Below are positions 48,734-56,295 of a stretch of 64,000 nucleotides of DNA, piece by piece. Position 1 is the first letter of the stretch. Each line of letters begins with the position of its first letter. Below the pieces are notes generated by a model. That model was not told the origin of the DNA, searched no databases, and saw only the letters and a list, made by a program, of their open reading frames with translations. This DNA comes from Gracilibacillus lacisalsi DSM 19029 (GTDB lineage Bacteria; Bacillota; Bacilli; Bacillales; Amphibacillaceae): the NCBI RefSeq assembly GCF_000377765.1, contig NZ_KB898675.1, positions 27,383 to 91,382 of the forward strand, given 5' to 3'. The translations under genes were made by a program, and so were the position numbers.

Positions 48734-49900
48734 TTATTCATTCACATTCAACGTAGCAGCTATTAATGTTTTGGCTGCTATTTTCATTGCTCGCTCATCA
48801 AAATCAAATAGAGGGTGATGGTGTGGCACGAAGCCATTTTCGATTTGGGCTCCTGTAAAGAAATAGGCACCAGGTTTTTCTTCTAAATAGTAGGCAAAGT
48901 CTTCACCTGTCATACTAGGTACAATCATTTCAGCCTTCTCTACTTCTTTCACCTGTTCGGCAGCAGTTAATACTTTTTCAGCATGCTCGGCATGGTTGAC
49001 AACGGGTCTGTATCCGTAGGCATAATCAAACTCATAGGATACATCATAGCCAATACATGTGCCTTTTATCACTTTTTCGATTTTCTCTTTTATAAAATGT
49101 TGTACGTCCGGATTAAAGGTGCGTACCGTTCCATCAATCATCGCTACATCAGGAATAACATTGTACGCATCACCTGCATGAAATTGCCCGATCGATAGGA
49201 CGGCTGTCTCTAATGGATCAATCCGTCTTGAGACAATTTGCTGTAGATTCGTTACAAGTTGTGAACCGACTACAATCGGATCTTTCGTTTGGTGTGGTAT
49301 TGCTCCATGGCCACCTTTTCCTTTTATTTCAATGGTGAAGTGATCTGCTGCAGCCATAAAGTTTCCTCGTGATGTCTGAACGATTCCATATGGGGTATTG
49401 GTCCAAAGGTGTGTACCGTAAACGACATCAACATTCTCCAATACTCCTGCTTCAATCATTGGTTTAGCACCACCAGGGGCAAGCTCTTCTGCGTGCTGAT
49501 GGATAAACACAACGGTACCCGCCAGTTCTTCTTGATATTTCTTGAGTACTTTGGCTACAGCAAGTAATGTCGTTGTGTGTCCGTCGTGTCCACAGGCATG
49601 CATCACACCGTCGTTTTTGGATTTATAAGGCAAATCTTTTTCATCTTGAATAGGTAGTGCATCGAAGTCCGCACGTAATGCCACGGTTTTACCAGGTTTA
49701 GCCCCTTTTAAAGTGGCTACAACACCATTTCCTCCGACATTTGCTTGATATGGAATATCTAATATTTTATATTGCTCCTGAATAAATGCAGCTGTTTTAT
49801 ATTCTTGAAAGGAAAGCTCAGGATATTGATGTAAAAACCTGCGCATTTCCACCATTTCATCGTACAAACCATCAATTTCCTCAAATAAAGTGTCCCTCAT
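48734..49900 (-). CDS. M20 family amidohydrolase (YhaA-like N-acyl amino acid hydrolase)
   Basis: A 388-residue cytosolic metallohydrolase. The metal-binding Cys103 and His105 are in 'MHACGHDGHTT', Glu138-Glu139 in 'IHQHAEELAPGG', and a lid domain with 'FTIEIKGKGGHGAIPHQTKD' separates the two halves of the catalytic domain. The Cys ligand marks the hippurate hydrolase/aminoacylase-like group. B. subtilis has yhaA, of the same family, next to ecsC, so this gene resumes the conserved block after the island. Substrates are N-acylated amino acids or related amides. Confidence 0.88.
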   Translation of the reverse strand: MRDTLFEEIDGLYDEMVEMRRFLHQYPELSFQEYKTAAFIQEQYKILDIPYQANVGGNGVVATLKGAKPGKTVALRADFDALPIQDEKDLPYKSKNDGVMHACGHDGHTTTLLAVAKVLKKYQEELAGTVVFIHQHAEELAPGGAKPMIEAGVLENVDVVYGTHLWTNTPYGIVQTSRGNFMAAADHFTIEIKGKGGHGAIPHQTKDPIVVGSQLVTNLQQIVSRRIDPLETAVLSIGQFHAGDAYNVIPDVAMIDGTVRTFNPDVQHFIKEKIEKVIKGTCIGYDVSYEFDYAYGYRPVVNHAEHAEKVLTAAEQVKEVEKAEMIVPSMTGEDFAYYLEEKPGAYFFTGAQIENGFVPHHHPLFDFDERAMKIAAKTLIAATLNVNE

Positions 49901-49982
49901 ATCCTCACCTCACAGAAGCTTTTCTTTCTATTATATCATAGATTACTAGTATTTCCTTTTTATGAGAATCAAGAAAAGAGAC

Positions 49983-50016
49983 AAAAAAACAACCTCCTGG
50001 TGGAAGTTGTTTTTTC
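49983..50016 (-). terminator. Intrinsic terminator of the ferritin-like gene
   Basis: AAAAAACAACCTCC (49984-49997) pairs with GGAAGTTGTTTTTT (50002-50015); T-runs on both sides. Confidence 0.8.
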
Positions 50017-50043
50017 TATATATGAAAAAAAGGGGTTAACAAG

Positions 50044-50487
50044 TTATTGAAAGCTCTTGTCTGACAAAAGTCGTTCTGTTTCTTCTTTATGGCTTGTTTC
50101 ATCTGCAATAATATCTTCTAATTTCACAACAAGTTCGGTTAAACCAAGCTCGTCTGCCTGTTGTTTTCTTTCTTCATAGCGCTCAATCGTTTCTGTTTCA
50201 GCTTTAAGAGTAGCCTCTAACATGGCTTTAACGTCTGTTAATTGTTCAACTTTTGCTGGTGTTGTAGTTGGTGTACCGCCTAATGTTTTAATTTTGTCAG
50301 ATAAGTATAAAGCATGTCCGATCTCATCATTTATTTCATCTTCAAAAAAAGGTTTTAAGAAAGAACGATATAATCCTGAAACAACAGATGCATGATACGT
50401 ATACATGATCGTTGCTGCATATTCATTTGCTAAATCCTCATTTAATCCATCAATTAAAGCTTGTAATTTTTCATCTCTTTGTGCCAT
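50044..50487 (-). CDS. Ferritin-like (bacterioferritin/Dps-like) protein
   Basis: A 147-residue four-helix protein. Glu and His residues characteristic of di-iron sites occur in 'LNEDLANEYAATIMYTYHAS' (E-x6-Y type), 'DEINDEIGHALYLSDKI' (E-I-x-H) and 'DIIADETSHKEETERLL' (D-E-x2-H). The set matches ferritin-like proteins of Bacillaceae used for iron handling or oxidative protection. ATG 50487 ('MAQRDEKLQ') with AAAGGA about 11 nt upstream is preferred over ATG 50499, which is too near the binding site. Transcribed alone, divergent from the thiamine operon. Confidence 0.82.
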   Translation of the reverse strand: MAQRDEKLQALIDGLNEDLANEYAATIMYTYHASVVSGLYRSFLKPFFEDEINDEIGHALYLSDKIKTLGGTPTTTPAKVEQLTDVKAMLEATLKAETETIERYEERKQQADELGLTELVVKLEDIIADETSHKEETERLLSDKSFQ

Positions 50488-50632
50488 TTCTTTCAACATC
50501 CTTTCTATTGATCATCTCCATTATATATCTACCCTTAAGTGAAAATGGTTAAACATAATAATGGAAAATTTTTTATTGGCGATTATGTCATACTATGTTA
50601 TCCTTTTCATATAAGAAAAAATAATACGTAAG

Positions 50633-50725
50633 AACACTAGGGGAGCCATTTGGCTGAGACGAATCTTCGGACCCTTTGAACCTGATCTGGTTAACACCAG
50701 CGGAGGGAAGTGGTAGAAAAGCAAC
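50633..50725 (+). ncRNA. TPP riboswitch (THI element)
   Basis: The conserved blocks appear in order: GGGGAGCC (50640), GGCTGAGA (50652), ACCCTTTGAACCTGATCTGG (50671), TTAACACCAG and CGGAGGGAAGTGG (50701). They form the thiamine pyrophosphate aptamer. The downstream hairpin at 50748-50779 would form with TPP bound and stop transcription before tenI. Confidence 0.95.
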
Positions 50726-50747
50726 CAAATTGTAGCTTTTGATACAT

Positions 50748-50779
50748 ACCACTCGTCCATGCTGGATGGGTGGTTTTTC
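50748..50779 (+). terminator. Riboswitch-controlled terminator
   Basis: ACCACTCGTCCA (50748-50759) pairs with TGGATGGGTGGT (50763-50774) with two G-U pairs, then TTTTT. It lies between the TPP aptamer and tenI and is the likely expression platform. Confidence 0.88.
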
Positions 50780-50815
50780 TATTTTCACTTCCTCTAGAAA
50801 AAAGGAGTATGAACA

Positions 50816-51433
50816 ATGCATGGAATACACCTTATTTCAAATGGCAGATTGACAGAACAACATATGCAGCTAGTATCGGAACAGATTGCGCAGATAAATT
50901 ATATTCATCTGCGAGAAAAGACCAAAACGGCGAAAGAAATCTTGGAAATGATTGATTTTTTGATAGAAGCGGGTGTTCCGGCTGAACGGATCATTATTAA
51001 TGATCGTGTAGATGTAGCATCGATAAAAAAATGCTGTGGCGTACAGCTTGCCTATCATAGTATTCCGGTTGCAGATGTGAAGCGCTCGTTTCCGGCACTT
51101 CGTATCGGTAAGTCCGTCCATTCCTTGGAGGAAGCCATTACGGCAGAACATAATGGTGCAGATTTTCTAATCTATGGGCATATTTTTTCAAGCAACTCTA
51201 AACCTGATCTTGAGCCAAGAGGCATTACCGTATTAGCTGATGTCACCAAAAACGTTTCTATTCCTGTCATCGCAATTGGCGGGATTACTGAACAAAATAT
51301 GAACCAAGTACAAGAGGTGGGGGCTAGTGGTGTTGCGATTATGTCAGGAGTATGGGATGCCGAAGATCCTACCGAAGCAATAAAGTGTTATCGTCAAGTG
51401 TTCGACGCGAGGAAGGAGGAACAGTTTGAATAA
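50816..51433 (+). CDS. tenI: Thiazole tautomerase TenI
   Basis: A 205-residue TIM-barrel protein of the ThiE/TenI family. It has 'HLISNGRLTEQ', 'IHLREKTKTAKEI', 'IIINDRVDVA' and 'IGKSVHSLEEA', but the position in 'VQLAYHSIPV' replaces the 'GVHLGQDD' of thiamine phosphate synthase ThiE, and 'DFLIYGHIFSS' and 'VIAIGGI' complete the barrel. TenI converts the ThiG product to the aromatic thiazole tautomer. First gene of the TPP-controlled operon; its end overlaps thiO by 8 bp. Confidence 0.9.
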   Translation: MHGIHLISNGRLTEQHMQLVSEQIAQINYIHLREKTKTAKEILEMIDFLIEAGVPAERIIINDRVDVASIKKCCGVQLAYHSIPVADVKRSFPALRIGKSVHSLEEAITAEHNGADFLIYGHIFSSNSKPDLEPRGITVLADVTKNVSIPVIAIGGITEQNMNQVQEVGASGVAIMSGVWDAEDPTEAIKCYRQVFDARKEEQFE

Positions 51434-52538
51434 ATTATATGATCAGATCATTGTTGGCGGTGGAGTAATGGGAGCTTCAATTGCCTACCAGTTAAGTAAA
51501 CGAGGTTACAAGGTTTTGCTGTTAGAAGAAAATAAAATTGCTGCAGAGGCATCCAGTGCAGCAGCTGGTATGCTTGGTGTGCAGATGGAGTTTGAGCAGG
51601 ATTCACCGTTATTTCAATTTGCTAAAGAAAGCAGGAAATTATACCCTGATTTAGCGGAAGAACTGATGCAAGAAAGTGGTATGGATATTCAATTAATCGA
51701 AAAAGGCGCCTTAAAGCTTGTCTATCATCAAGATGAGCTGGATACGTTAAAACGAATTGCTAGCTTTCAAACAGAACAAGGAGCAGAGGCAAAGGTGATC
51801 TCACCAGGGAGTATCCCGGAAAAAGAAATGACAACCGATTTTTATGCAGCTCTTTATTGTCCAAGAGAAGGGCAAGTATCTGCTCCTCACGTAACGAAAG
51901 GCTTTGCGAAGGCTGCTGAACATCATGGTGCGGTCATAATGGAACAGACGAAGGTAGAAGATATCGTCATCGAAAACGGAAAAGCGACAGGTGTGAAGAC
52001 AAAAGAAAAAACGTATACTGCTGACAGGATCATTATCACTTGTGGATTTAAGAGCTCACATTTTTCCCGGTACATGCAAGAACTCACACCTGTAAAAGGA
52101 GAATGTCTGTCTGTTGTGACAAAAAAGCCTCTGATTCAATCAACGATCTTTACAGAAGGCTGTTACCTTGTTCCGAAAAGAGGTAACCGGATCATTATTG
52201 GCGCAACATCGAAGCCGAATCAAACGGATAAAGAGGTGAAAGTAGCAAGTGTCCTGCATTTGTTATCACGCGCCAAACAGATACTCCCTGCTTTAAACCA
52301 GGCAACGATAGAGAAGGTTTGGGCCGGTATACGCCCCTTAACGAAAGACGGTTTTCCTTATTTAGGCGAAGTACCAGATGTATCAGGTTTATATGTTGCA
52401 ACAGGACATTATCGTAATGGTATATTACTGGCGCCTAGAACTGCTTTATTTATGGCAGATATGATCGAAGGAAAATCAGTCGATCCAATCTATTTAGATA
52501 CATTTTCCTTGAGAAGAGAAAGCCTTCTATCTGTTTAA
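51426..52538 (+). CDS. thiO: Glycine oxidase ThiO
   Basis: A 370-residue FAD-dependent oxidase (DAO family). The dinucleotide motif 'IIVGGGVMGASIAYQL' lies at residues 8-23, followed by the ADP-binding 'VLLLEENKIAAEASSAAAGM'; C-terminal 'GIRPLTKDGFPYLGEVP' and 'ATGHYRNGILLAP' are typical of ThiO. It oxidises glycine to dehydroglycine (iminoacetate) for thiazole formation. TTG 51426 follows GGAAGGAGG and overlaps tenI. Confidence 0.93.
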   Translation: MNKLYDQIIVGGGVMGASIAYQLSKRGYKVLLLEENKIAAEASSAAAGMLGVQMEFEQDSPLFQFAKESRKLYPDLAEELMQESGMDIQLIEKGALKLVYHQDELDTLKRIASFQTEQGAEAKVISPGSIPEKEMTTDFYAALYCPREGQVSAPHVTKGFAKAAEHHGAVIMEQTKVEDIVIENGKATGVKTKEKTYTADRIIITCGFKSSHFSRYMQELTPVKGECLSVVTKKPLIQSTIFTEGCYLVPKRGNRIIIGATSKPNQTDKEVKVASVLHLLSRAKQILPALNQATIEKVWAGIRPLTKDGFPYLGEVPDVSGLYVATGHYRNGILLAPRTALFMADMIEGKSVDPIYLDTFSLRRESLLSV

Positions 52539-52567
52539 AGTGAAGGCTCACAAAAGGAGGGTTGATT

Positions 52568-52771
52568 TTGGAGATTATCGTAAATGGTGATCCATTAGAA
52601 GTTAGTGAAGGGATCACTAATATTGAAGAGTTAATCCAAGAATTACGTTTGGAGAAGAAATCATTAATTGTGGAGCATAATCAAACCATCTTAAAAAAGG
52701 AAAAACATAAAGAAACGGCAATTTCAGAAGGTGACCGATTGGAAATTGTCCATTTTGTTGGAGGAGGATGA
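52568..52771 (+). CDS. thiS: Sulfur carrier protein ThiS
   Basis: A 67-residue beta-grasp protein ending in 'VEIVHFVGGG'-like 'IVHFVGGG', whose C-terminal glycine is adenylated by ThiF and converted to a thiocarboxylate that donates sulfur to ThiG. TTG 52568 has AAAGGAGG at 7 nt; the TTG at 52562 is too close. thiG follows after 6 nt. Confidence 0.93.
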   Translation: MEIIVNGDPLEVSEGITNIEELIQELRLEKKSLIVEHNQTILKKEKHKETAISEGDRLEIVHFVGGG

Positions 52772-52777
52772 AAAATA

Positions 52778-53548
52778 ATGCTACAAGTAGGTAATGATAC
52801 CTTTCAATCACGATTATTTTTAGGAACAGGAAAATATCCAAACTATGATATCCAGAAACAGGCAGTAGATGTATCAGAAACAGAGGTACTGACTTTTTCG
52901 GTGCGTCGGATGAATATTTTTGATCCGGACCAACCGAATTTTCTCGAAAAAATAGATTTAAAGAAATATCGTTTTCTGCCTAATACTGCTGGTGCTAAAA
53001 ATGCGGAAGAAGCGGTCAGAATCGCTAAATTAGCAGATGCATCGGGGTTATGTGATATGGTGAAAGTAGAAGTAATCGGTTGTGACAAAACATTACTGCC
53101 AGATCCGGTAGAAACGTTAAAAGCGACCGAGACTTTACTTGCGGAAGGTTTCACTGTACTGCCATACACGTCTGATGATGTTGTACTCGCCAGAAAGTTA
53201 GAGGAGCTAGGCGCACATGCCATTATGCCAGGTGCATCACCAATTGGATCTGGGCAAGGGATTATTAATCCATTAAACTTGCAATTTATTATCGAGCAAG
53301 CTAGTGTACCTGTAATTGTCGATGCAGGGATTGGTTCGCCAAAAGATGCTGCCTATGCAATGGAATTAGGCGCAGATGGTGTTCTTCTCAATACAGCTGT
53401 TTCTGGTGCCAATGATCCTGTCAAGATGGCTGAAGCGATGAAGTTAGCAGTGGAAGCTGGCAGACTAGGGTTTGAAGCAGGTCGGATTGCGAAGAAGGAA
53501 TATGCTGTGGCAAGCAGTCCTAAGGAAGGGATAAGTGTTGGTGAATAA
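52778..53548 (+). CDS. thiG: Thiazole synthase ThiG
   Basis: A 256-residue TIM-barrel enzyme that builds the thiazole phosphate from deoxyxylulose phosphate, dehydroglycine and ThiS thiocarboxylate. Features are '[13 protein letters not shown]' at the start, the Schiff-base lysine in '[17 protein letters not shown]', '[18 protein letters not shown]', '[13 protein letters not shown]' and '[18 protein letters not shown]'. Full length. It overlaps thiF by 8 bp at GTG 53541. Confidence 0.95.
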   Translation: MLQVGNDTFQSRLFLGTGKYPNYDIQKQAVDVSETEVLTFSVRRMNIFDPDQPNFLEKIDLKKYRFLPNTAGAKNAEEAVRIAKLADASGLCDMVKVEVIGCDKTLLPDPVETLKATETLLAEGFTVLPYTSDDVVLARKLEELGAHAIMPGASPIGSGQGIINPLNLQFIIEQASVPVIVDAGIGSPKDAAYAMELGADGVLLNTAVSGANDPVKMAEAMKLAVEAGRLGFEAGRIAKKEYAVASSPKEGISVGE

Positions 53549-54560
53549 TCGCTATCATCGTCAAATGCTCTTCGATCCTATTGGTGAAACAGGGCAAAAA
53601 AGATTACAGGAAAGCCATGTTGTCATTGTTGGTGTTGGTGCACTGGGTTCAAGCAGTGCGGAAATGTTAGCACGAGCAGGGGTTGGCACGTTAACCTTGA
53701 TCGATCGTGATTATGTGGAAGAAACCAATTTGCAGCGGCAGCAGCTTTTTTCTGAAGAAGATGTCCGCATGCAAACACCTAAAGTAATTGCTGCAAAGAA
53801 ACGATTGCAAGAGATTAATCATTTGACCAACATTCATGCAGAGGTGATCGATGCTGGAGTTGATGAACTGGAAGTAATTGTTCCACAAGCGAACCTAGTA
53901 ATCGATGCCACAGACAATTTTGATACGAGATTAATCATTAACGATATTTGTCAAAAGCATCATAAACCATGGATCTATGGAGCGTGTGTGGCAAGTTATG
54001 GGGTAACATTCACCGTCTTACCAGAGGAAACCCCTTGTTTACAATGCTTGATGGATCATATACCAAGTGATGGTGCAACATGTGATACAGTTGGCATTAT
54101 TAGTCCAGCAGTACAGATGGTTGTCTCTCATCAGGTAACAGAGGTACTGAAAATACTGACTGAAAATCTCGATGCACTTTCTGGAAAATTAATTGCCTTT
54201 GATCTGTGGAAAAATCAACAAATGGAATTGAAAGTAGCTAGTTTAAAGGATGAAACATGTCCATCTTGCTCAAAAAAACAGTATCCACATTTAGCTTATC
54301 AAGCGCAGTTGAAAACAGCCGTACTGTGTGGTCGGAATACGGTCCAAATTAGAACGAGTGCAGAAAAAATCATTCACTTTGATGAAATGAAAAAACATTT
54401 GGAACGCAATCAACACATTAAATTGTTTAGCAATCCATATTTGTTATCATTTGAGATTGATAAGTATCGTGTGGTCGTCTTCCGCGATGGACGCACACTC
54501 ATTCACGGCACAAAAAATGTACAAGAAGCTAAAAAAGTATATTATCAATATGTAGGGTGA
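53541..54560 (+). CDS. thiF: ThiS adenylyltransferase ThiF (E1-like)
   Basis: A 339-residue E1-like enzyme. The ATP site '[20 protein letters not shown]' is near residue 28, with '[18 protein letters not shown]' and '[16 protein letters not shown]'; two CxxC pairs ('PCLQCLMD' and 'CPSCSKK') hold zinc. The C-terminal 90 residues are a small extra domain seen in Bacillus ThiF/MoeB proteins. It adenylates ThiS. GTG 53541 is chosen because it gives the standard start '[15 protein letters not shown]' with AAGGAAGGG upstream. Last gene of the operon before the terminator. Confidence 0.92.
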   Translation: MNNRYHRQMLFDPIGETGQKRLQESHVVIVGVGALGSSSAEMLARAGVGTLTLIDRDYVEETNLQRQQLFSEEDVRMQTPKVIAAKKRLQEINHLTNIHAEVIDAGVDELEVIVPQANLVIDATDNFDTRLIINDICQKHHKPWIYGACVASYGVTFTVLPEETPCLQCLMDHIPSDGATCDTVGIISPAVQMVVSHQVTEVLKILTENLDALSGKLIAFDLWKNQQMELKVASLKDETCPSCSKKQYPHLAYQAQLKTAVLCGRNTVQIRTSAEKIIHFDEMKKHLERNQHIKLFSNPYLLSFEIDKYRVVVFRDGRTLIHGTKNVQEAKKVYYQYVG

Positions 54561-54590
54561 AGCAGCTTTTAAAAAGTTGCTTCTTTTTTT
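54559..54590 (+). terminator. Intrinsic terminator of the thiamine operon
   Basis: GAAGCAGCTTTT (54559-54570) pairs with AAAAGTTGCTTC (54572-54583) with one G-U pair at the base of a tight loop, then seven T. It overlaps the stop codon of thiF. Confidence 0.82.
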
Positions 54591-54658
54591 CACAATTCAT
54601 TCATTTGTTTTTCAATCGCTAGTATGTATAATTAGTGTGAGAGGAGAATGTGAACGAA

Positions 54659-55081
54659 ATGGACAAGCGAAAGGAAATCTTGTTATTTATTAGTTGGGCC
54701 GCGAGTCTAATGGCAACGATGGGGAGTTTGTTTTACTCCGAAATTATGAAATTCATACCTTGCGAATTGTGCTGGTATCAACGAATTTTAATGTATCCAC
54801 TTGTCGTCATTTATGGATACGCAGTTTATAAAAAAGATATTCGTTACGCTTTTCCAGGGCTAATTCTAAGTGGAATCGGCATTTTGGTTTCCAGCTATCA
54901 TTATTTGATACAAAAAGTGCCTGGATTACAAGAGGCTGGCGATGGATGTGGTATCATTCCATGTACCACAACATATGTGAATTATTTTGGCTTTGCATCA
55001 ATACCTTTTCAAGCATTGATCGCCTTTCTTGTCATCTTTGTTATTCACATTTATTTAATTGTTCAACAAAGGAGCGTTTAA
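54659..55081 (+). CDS. bdbC: Disulfide oxidoreductase BdbC (DsbB-like)
   Basis: A 140-residue membrane protein with four helices. The two redox pairs are Cys35-Cys38 ('IPCELCWYQRI') and Cys97-Cys102 ('GDGCGIIPC'), the plan of DsbB/BdbC, which passes electrons from extracytoplasmic thiols to quinone. GTG 54650 is an alternative start but lies only 3 nt from AGGAG, so ATG 54659 is preferred. It is followed by a membrane thioredoxin gene, probably its redox partner, with a start 2 nt after this stop. Confidence 0.9.
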   Translation: MDKRKEILLFISWAASLMATMGSLFYSEIMKFIPCELCWYQRILMYPLVVIYGYAVYKKDIRYAFPGLILSGIGILVSSYHYLIQKVPGLQEAGDGCGIIPCTTTYVNYFGFASIPFQALIAFLVIFVIHIYLIVQQRSV

Positions 55082-55082
55082 A

Positions 55083-55574
55083 GTGAAGAAAATGGTCATA
55101 TTTGTATTAGTGCTCGTCGTTATTTTTGGAGCATTAATATTTGTCGTACAATATCAAAATTCAAAACAGCTTGATGGGGTAGACAACCCTTATAATAAAA
55201 CAGACTTACATCAAGCCACAATTGATCAGTTGGACGATCCGATGTATCAAAATCAAATATTACCTGATGAATTAGCGGATAAGTTAAGTAATGGTGAAGA
55301 TGTTACAGTTTACTTCTACAGTCCTACTTGCATCCATTGCCAACGAACCACACCTGAATTGGTACCAATCGCAGAGGAATATGGCGTGGATTTAGTGAAA
55401 TTGAATTTAAAAGAATTTGAAAGTGCATGGTCAGAATTTAATATTGAAAGCACACCTACGATGGTACATTATGAAGGTGGAGAAGAATCTGCAAGAATAG
55501 TGGGTGAACAACCACAAGCTAATTTTGAAGATTTCTTCGAGCAAGAAGTACTAGCAGAAGCTGATGACTCATAA
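55083..55574 (+). CDS. Membrane-anchored thioredoxin-like protein (BdbA/BdbD-like partner)
   Basis: A 163-residue protein with one N-terminal helix ('MVIFVLVLVVIFGALIFVV') and an extracytoplasmic thioredoxin fold with active site Cys83-Ile-His-Cys86 ('YSPTCIHCQRTTPE') and cis-proline 'ESTPTMVHYEGG'. The CxxC with isoleucine and histidine and its coupling to bdbC suggest a thiol oxidase for secreted proteins. GTG 55083 has AAAGGAGC at 7 nt. A terminator overlaps its last codons. Confidence 0.87.
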   Translation: MKKMVIFVLVLVVIFGALIFVVQYQNSKQLDGVDNPYNKTDLHQATIDQLDDPMYQNQILPDELADKLSNGEDVTVYFYSPTCIHCQRTTPELVPIAEEYGVDLVKLNLKEFESAWSEFNIESTPTMVHYEGGEESARIVGEQPQANFEDFFEQEVLAEADDS

Positions 55575-55597
55575 AAGTTATCAGCTTCTGCTTTTTT
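55553..55597 (+). terminator. Intrinsic terminator after the thioredoxin-like gene
   Basis: AGCAGAAGCTGAT (55553-55565) pairs with ATCAGCTTCTGCT (55580-55592), followed by TTTTT. Confidence 0.85.
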
Positions 55598-55598
55598 A

Positions 55599-55682
55599 AA
55601 AGTGTCCAATAAAGTTGGAAAAGTGTCCAATAAAGCTAGAAAAGCGTCCAATAAACGAACGAAAGTGTCCAATAAAATAAAA
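55599..55682 (+). repeat. Tandem 21-bp repeat, core AAAGTGTCCAATAAA
   Basis: Four units start at 55599, 55620, 55641 and 55662, each exactly 21 bp: a 15-nt core AAAGTGTCCAATAAA (one unit has GCG for GTG) and 6 variable bases. The 15+6 plan is the same as in the 20111 array, with a different core. It lies between a terminator and the end of the convergent hmoB. Because 21 is a multiple of three, frames through it give heptad repeats that look like proteins but are not. Confidence 0.85.
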
Positions 55683-55686
55683 CTGA

Positions 55687-56160
55687 CTATTCTTCTTCGT
55701 CTTCCCCAACTTGGAAGGTTTCGGTATAGACTGATCCGGCTATATAGGAATCTTCTTTTTTATTTGGAAGTGGGTTTGTCTTTTTCCATGCATGGTAATC
55801 TTTCGGATCATCCCATTCCACTAGTAAGATATAGGAATTTCCTCTAAACGGTCGCAATAACCTTGCAGCAACTACCCCACTTAATTCATTCACTTTCTGC
55901 TTTTTATCCATTTCGAAGATCGGACTTCCTTCCTCTGTAACAGGGATGAGTGACAGGCTGATAAAACCAATTTCTGATAATTGTCCAACCTGTGCTAACA
56001 CAAGGTAATCTCTGCTTGTTTCAAAAATAGATGGATTTGTATCTTCATAGTAGGCGACGGCTTTGACATCGTTATGCATGATAATAAAAGGATAAATATG
56101 ATGCTTACTCTTTAATTTCTCTAAATATGGATAGGTGCCGTTAGTCATGTAACCATTCAT
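55687..56160 (-). CDS. hmoB: Heme-degrading monooxygenase HmoB (YhgC)
   Basis: A 157-residue protein. The C-terminal half is an antibiotic-biosynthesis-monooxygenase/IsdG-like fold ('NELSGVVAARLLRPFRGNSY' and 'ILLVEWDDPKDYHAWKKT'), preceded by the N-terminal domain of HmoB. These enzymes open the heme ring and release iron. B. subtilis hmoB (yhgC) lies just before pbpF and hemEHY, the same order as here, although in this window it faces pbpF. ATG 56160 follows AAAGGAGGAAG. Confidence 0.85.
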   Translation of the reverse strand: MNGYMTNGTYPYLEKLKSKHHIYPFIIMHNDVKAVAYYEDTNPSIFETSRDYLVLAQVGQLSEIGFISLSLIPVTEEGSPIFEMDKKQKVNELSGVVAARLLRPFRGNSYILLVEWDDPKDYHAWKKTNPLPNKKEDSYIAGSVYTETFQVGEDEEE

Positions 56161-56295
56161 AATACTTCCTCCTTTAAATGAATATATTCATTTTAGTTTT
56201 GTACTTTTTTTGCCATTATAACATTCGTCGCACAAACAAGTTTTGTGATAAAATGAAGCTATTGTCGAAATTTAAGAGAAAGGTGGTGTAACAGT

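Noticed and set aside
55469..55847. Frames with heptad repeats on both strands around the 55599 array
   Set aside because: The heptads come from the 21-bp DNA repeat; the frames overlap real genes on the other strand.
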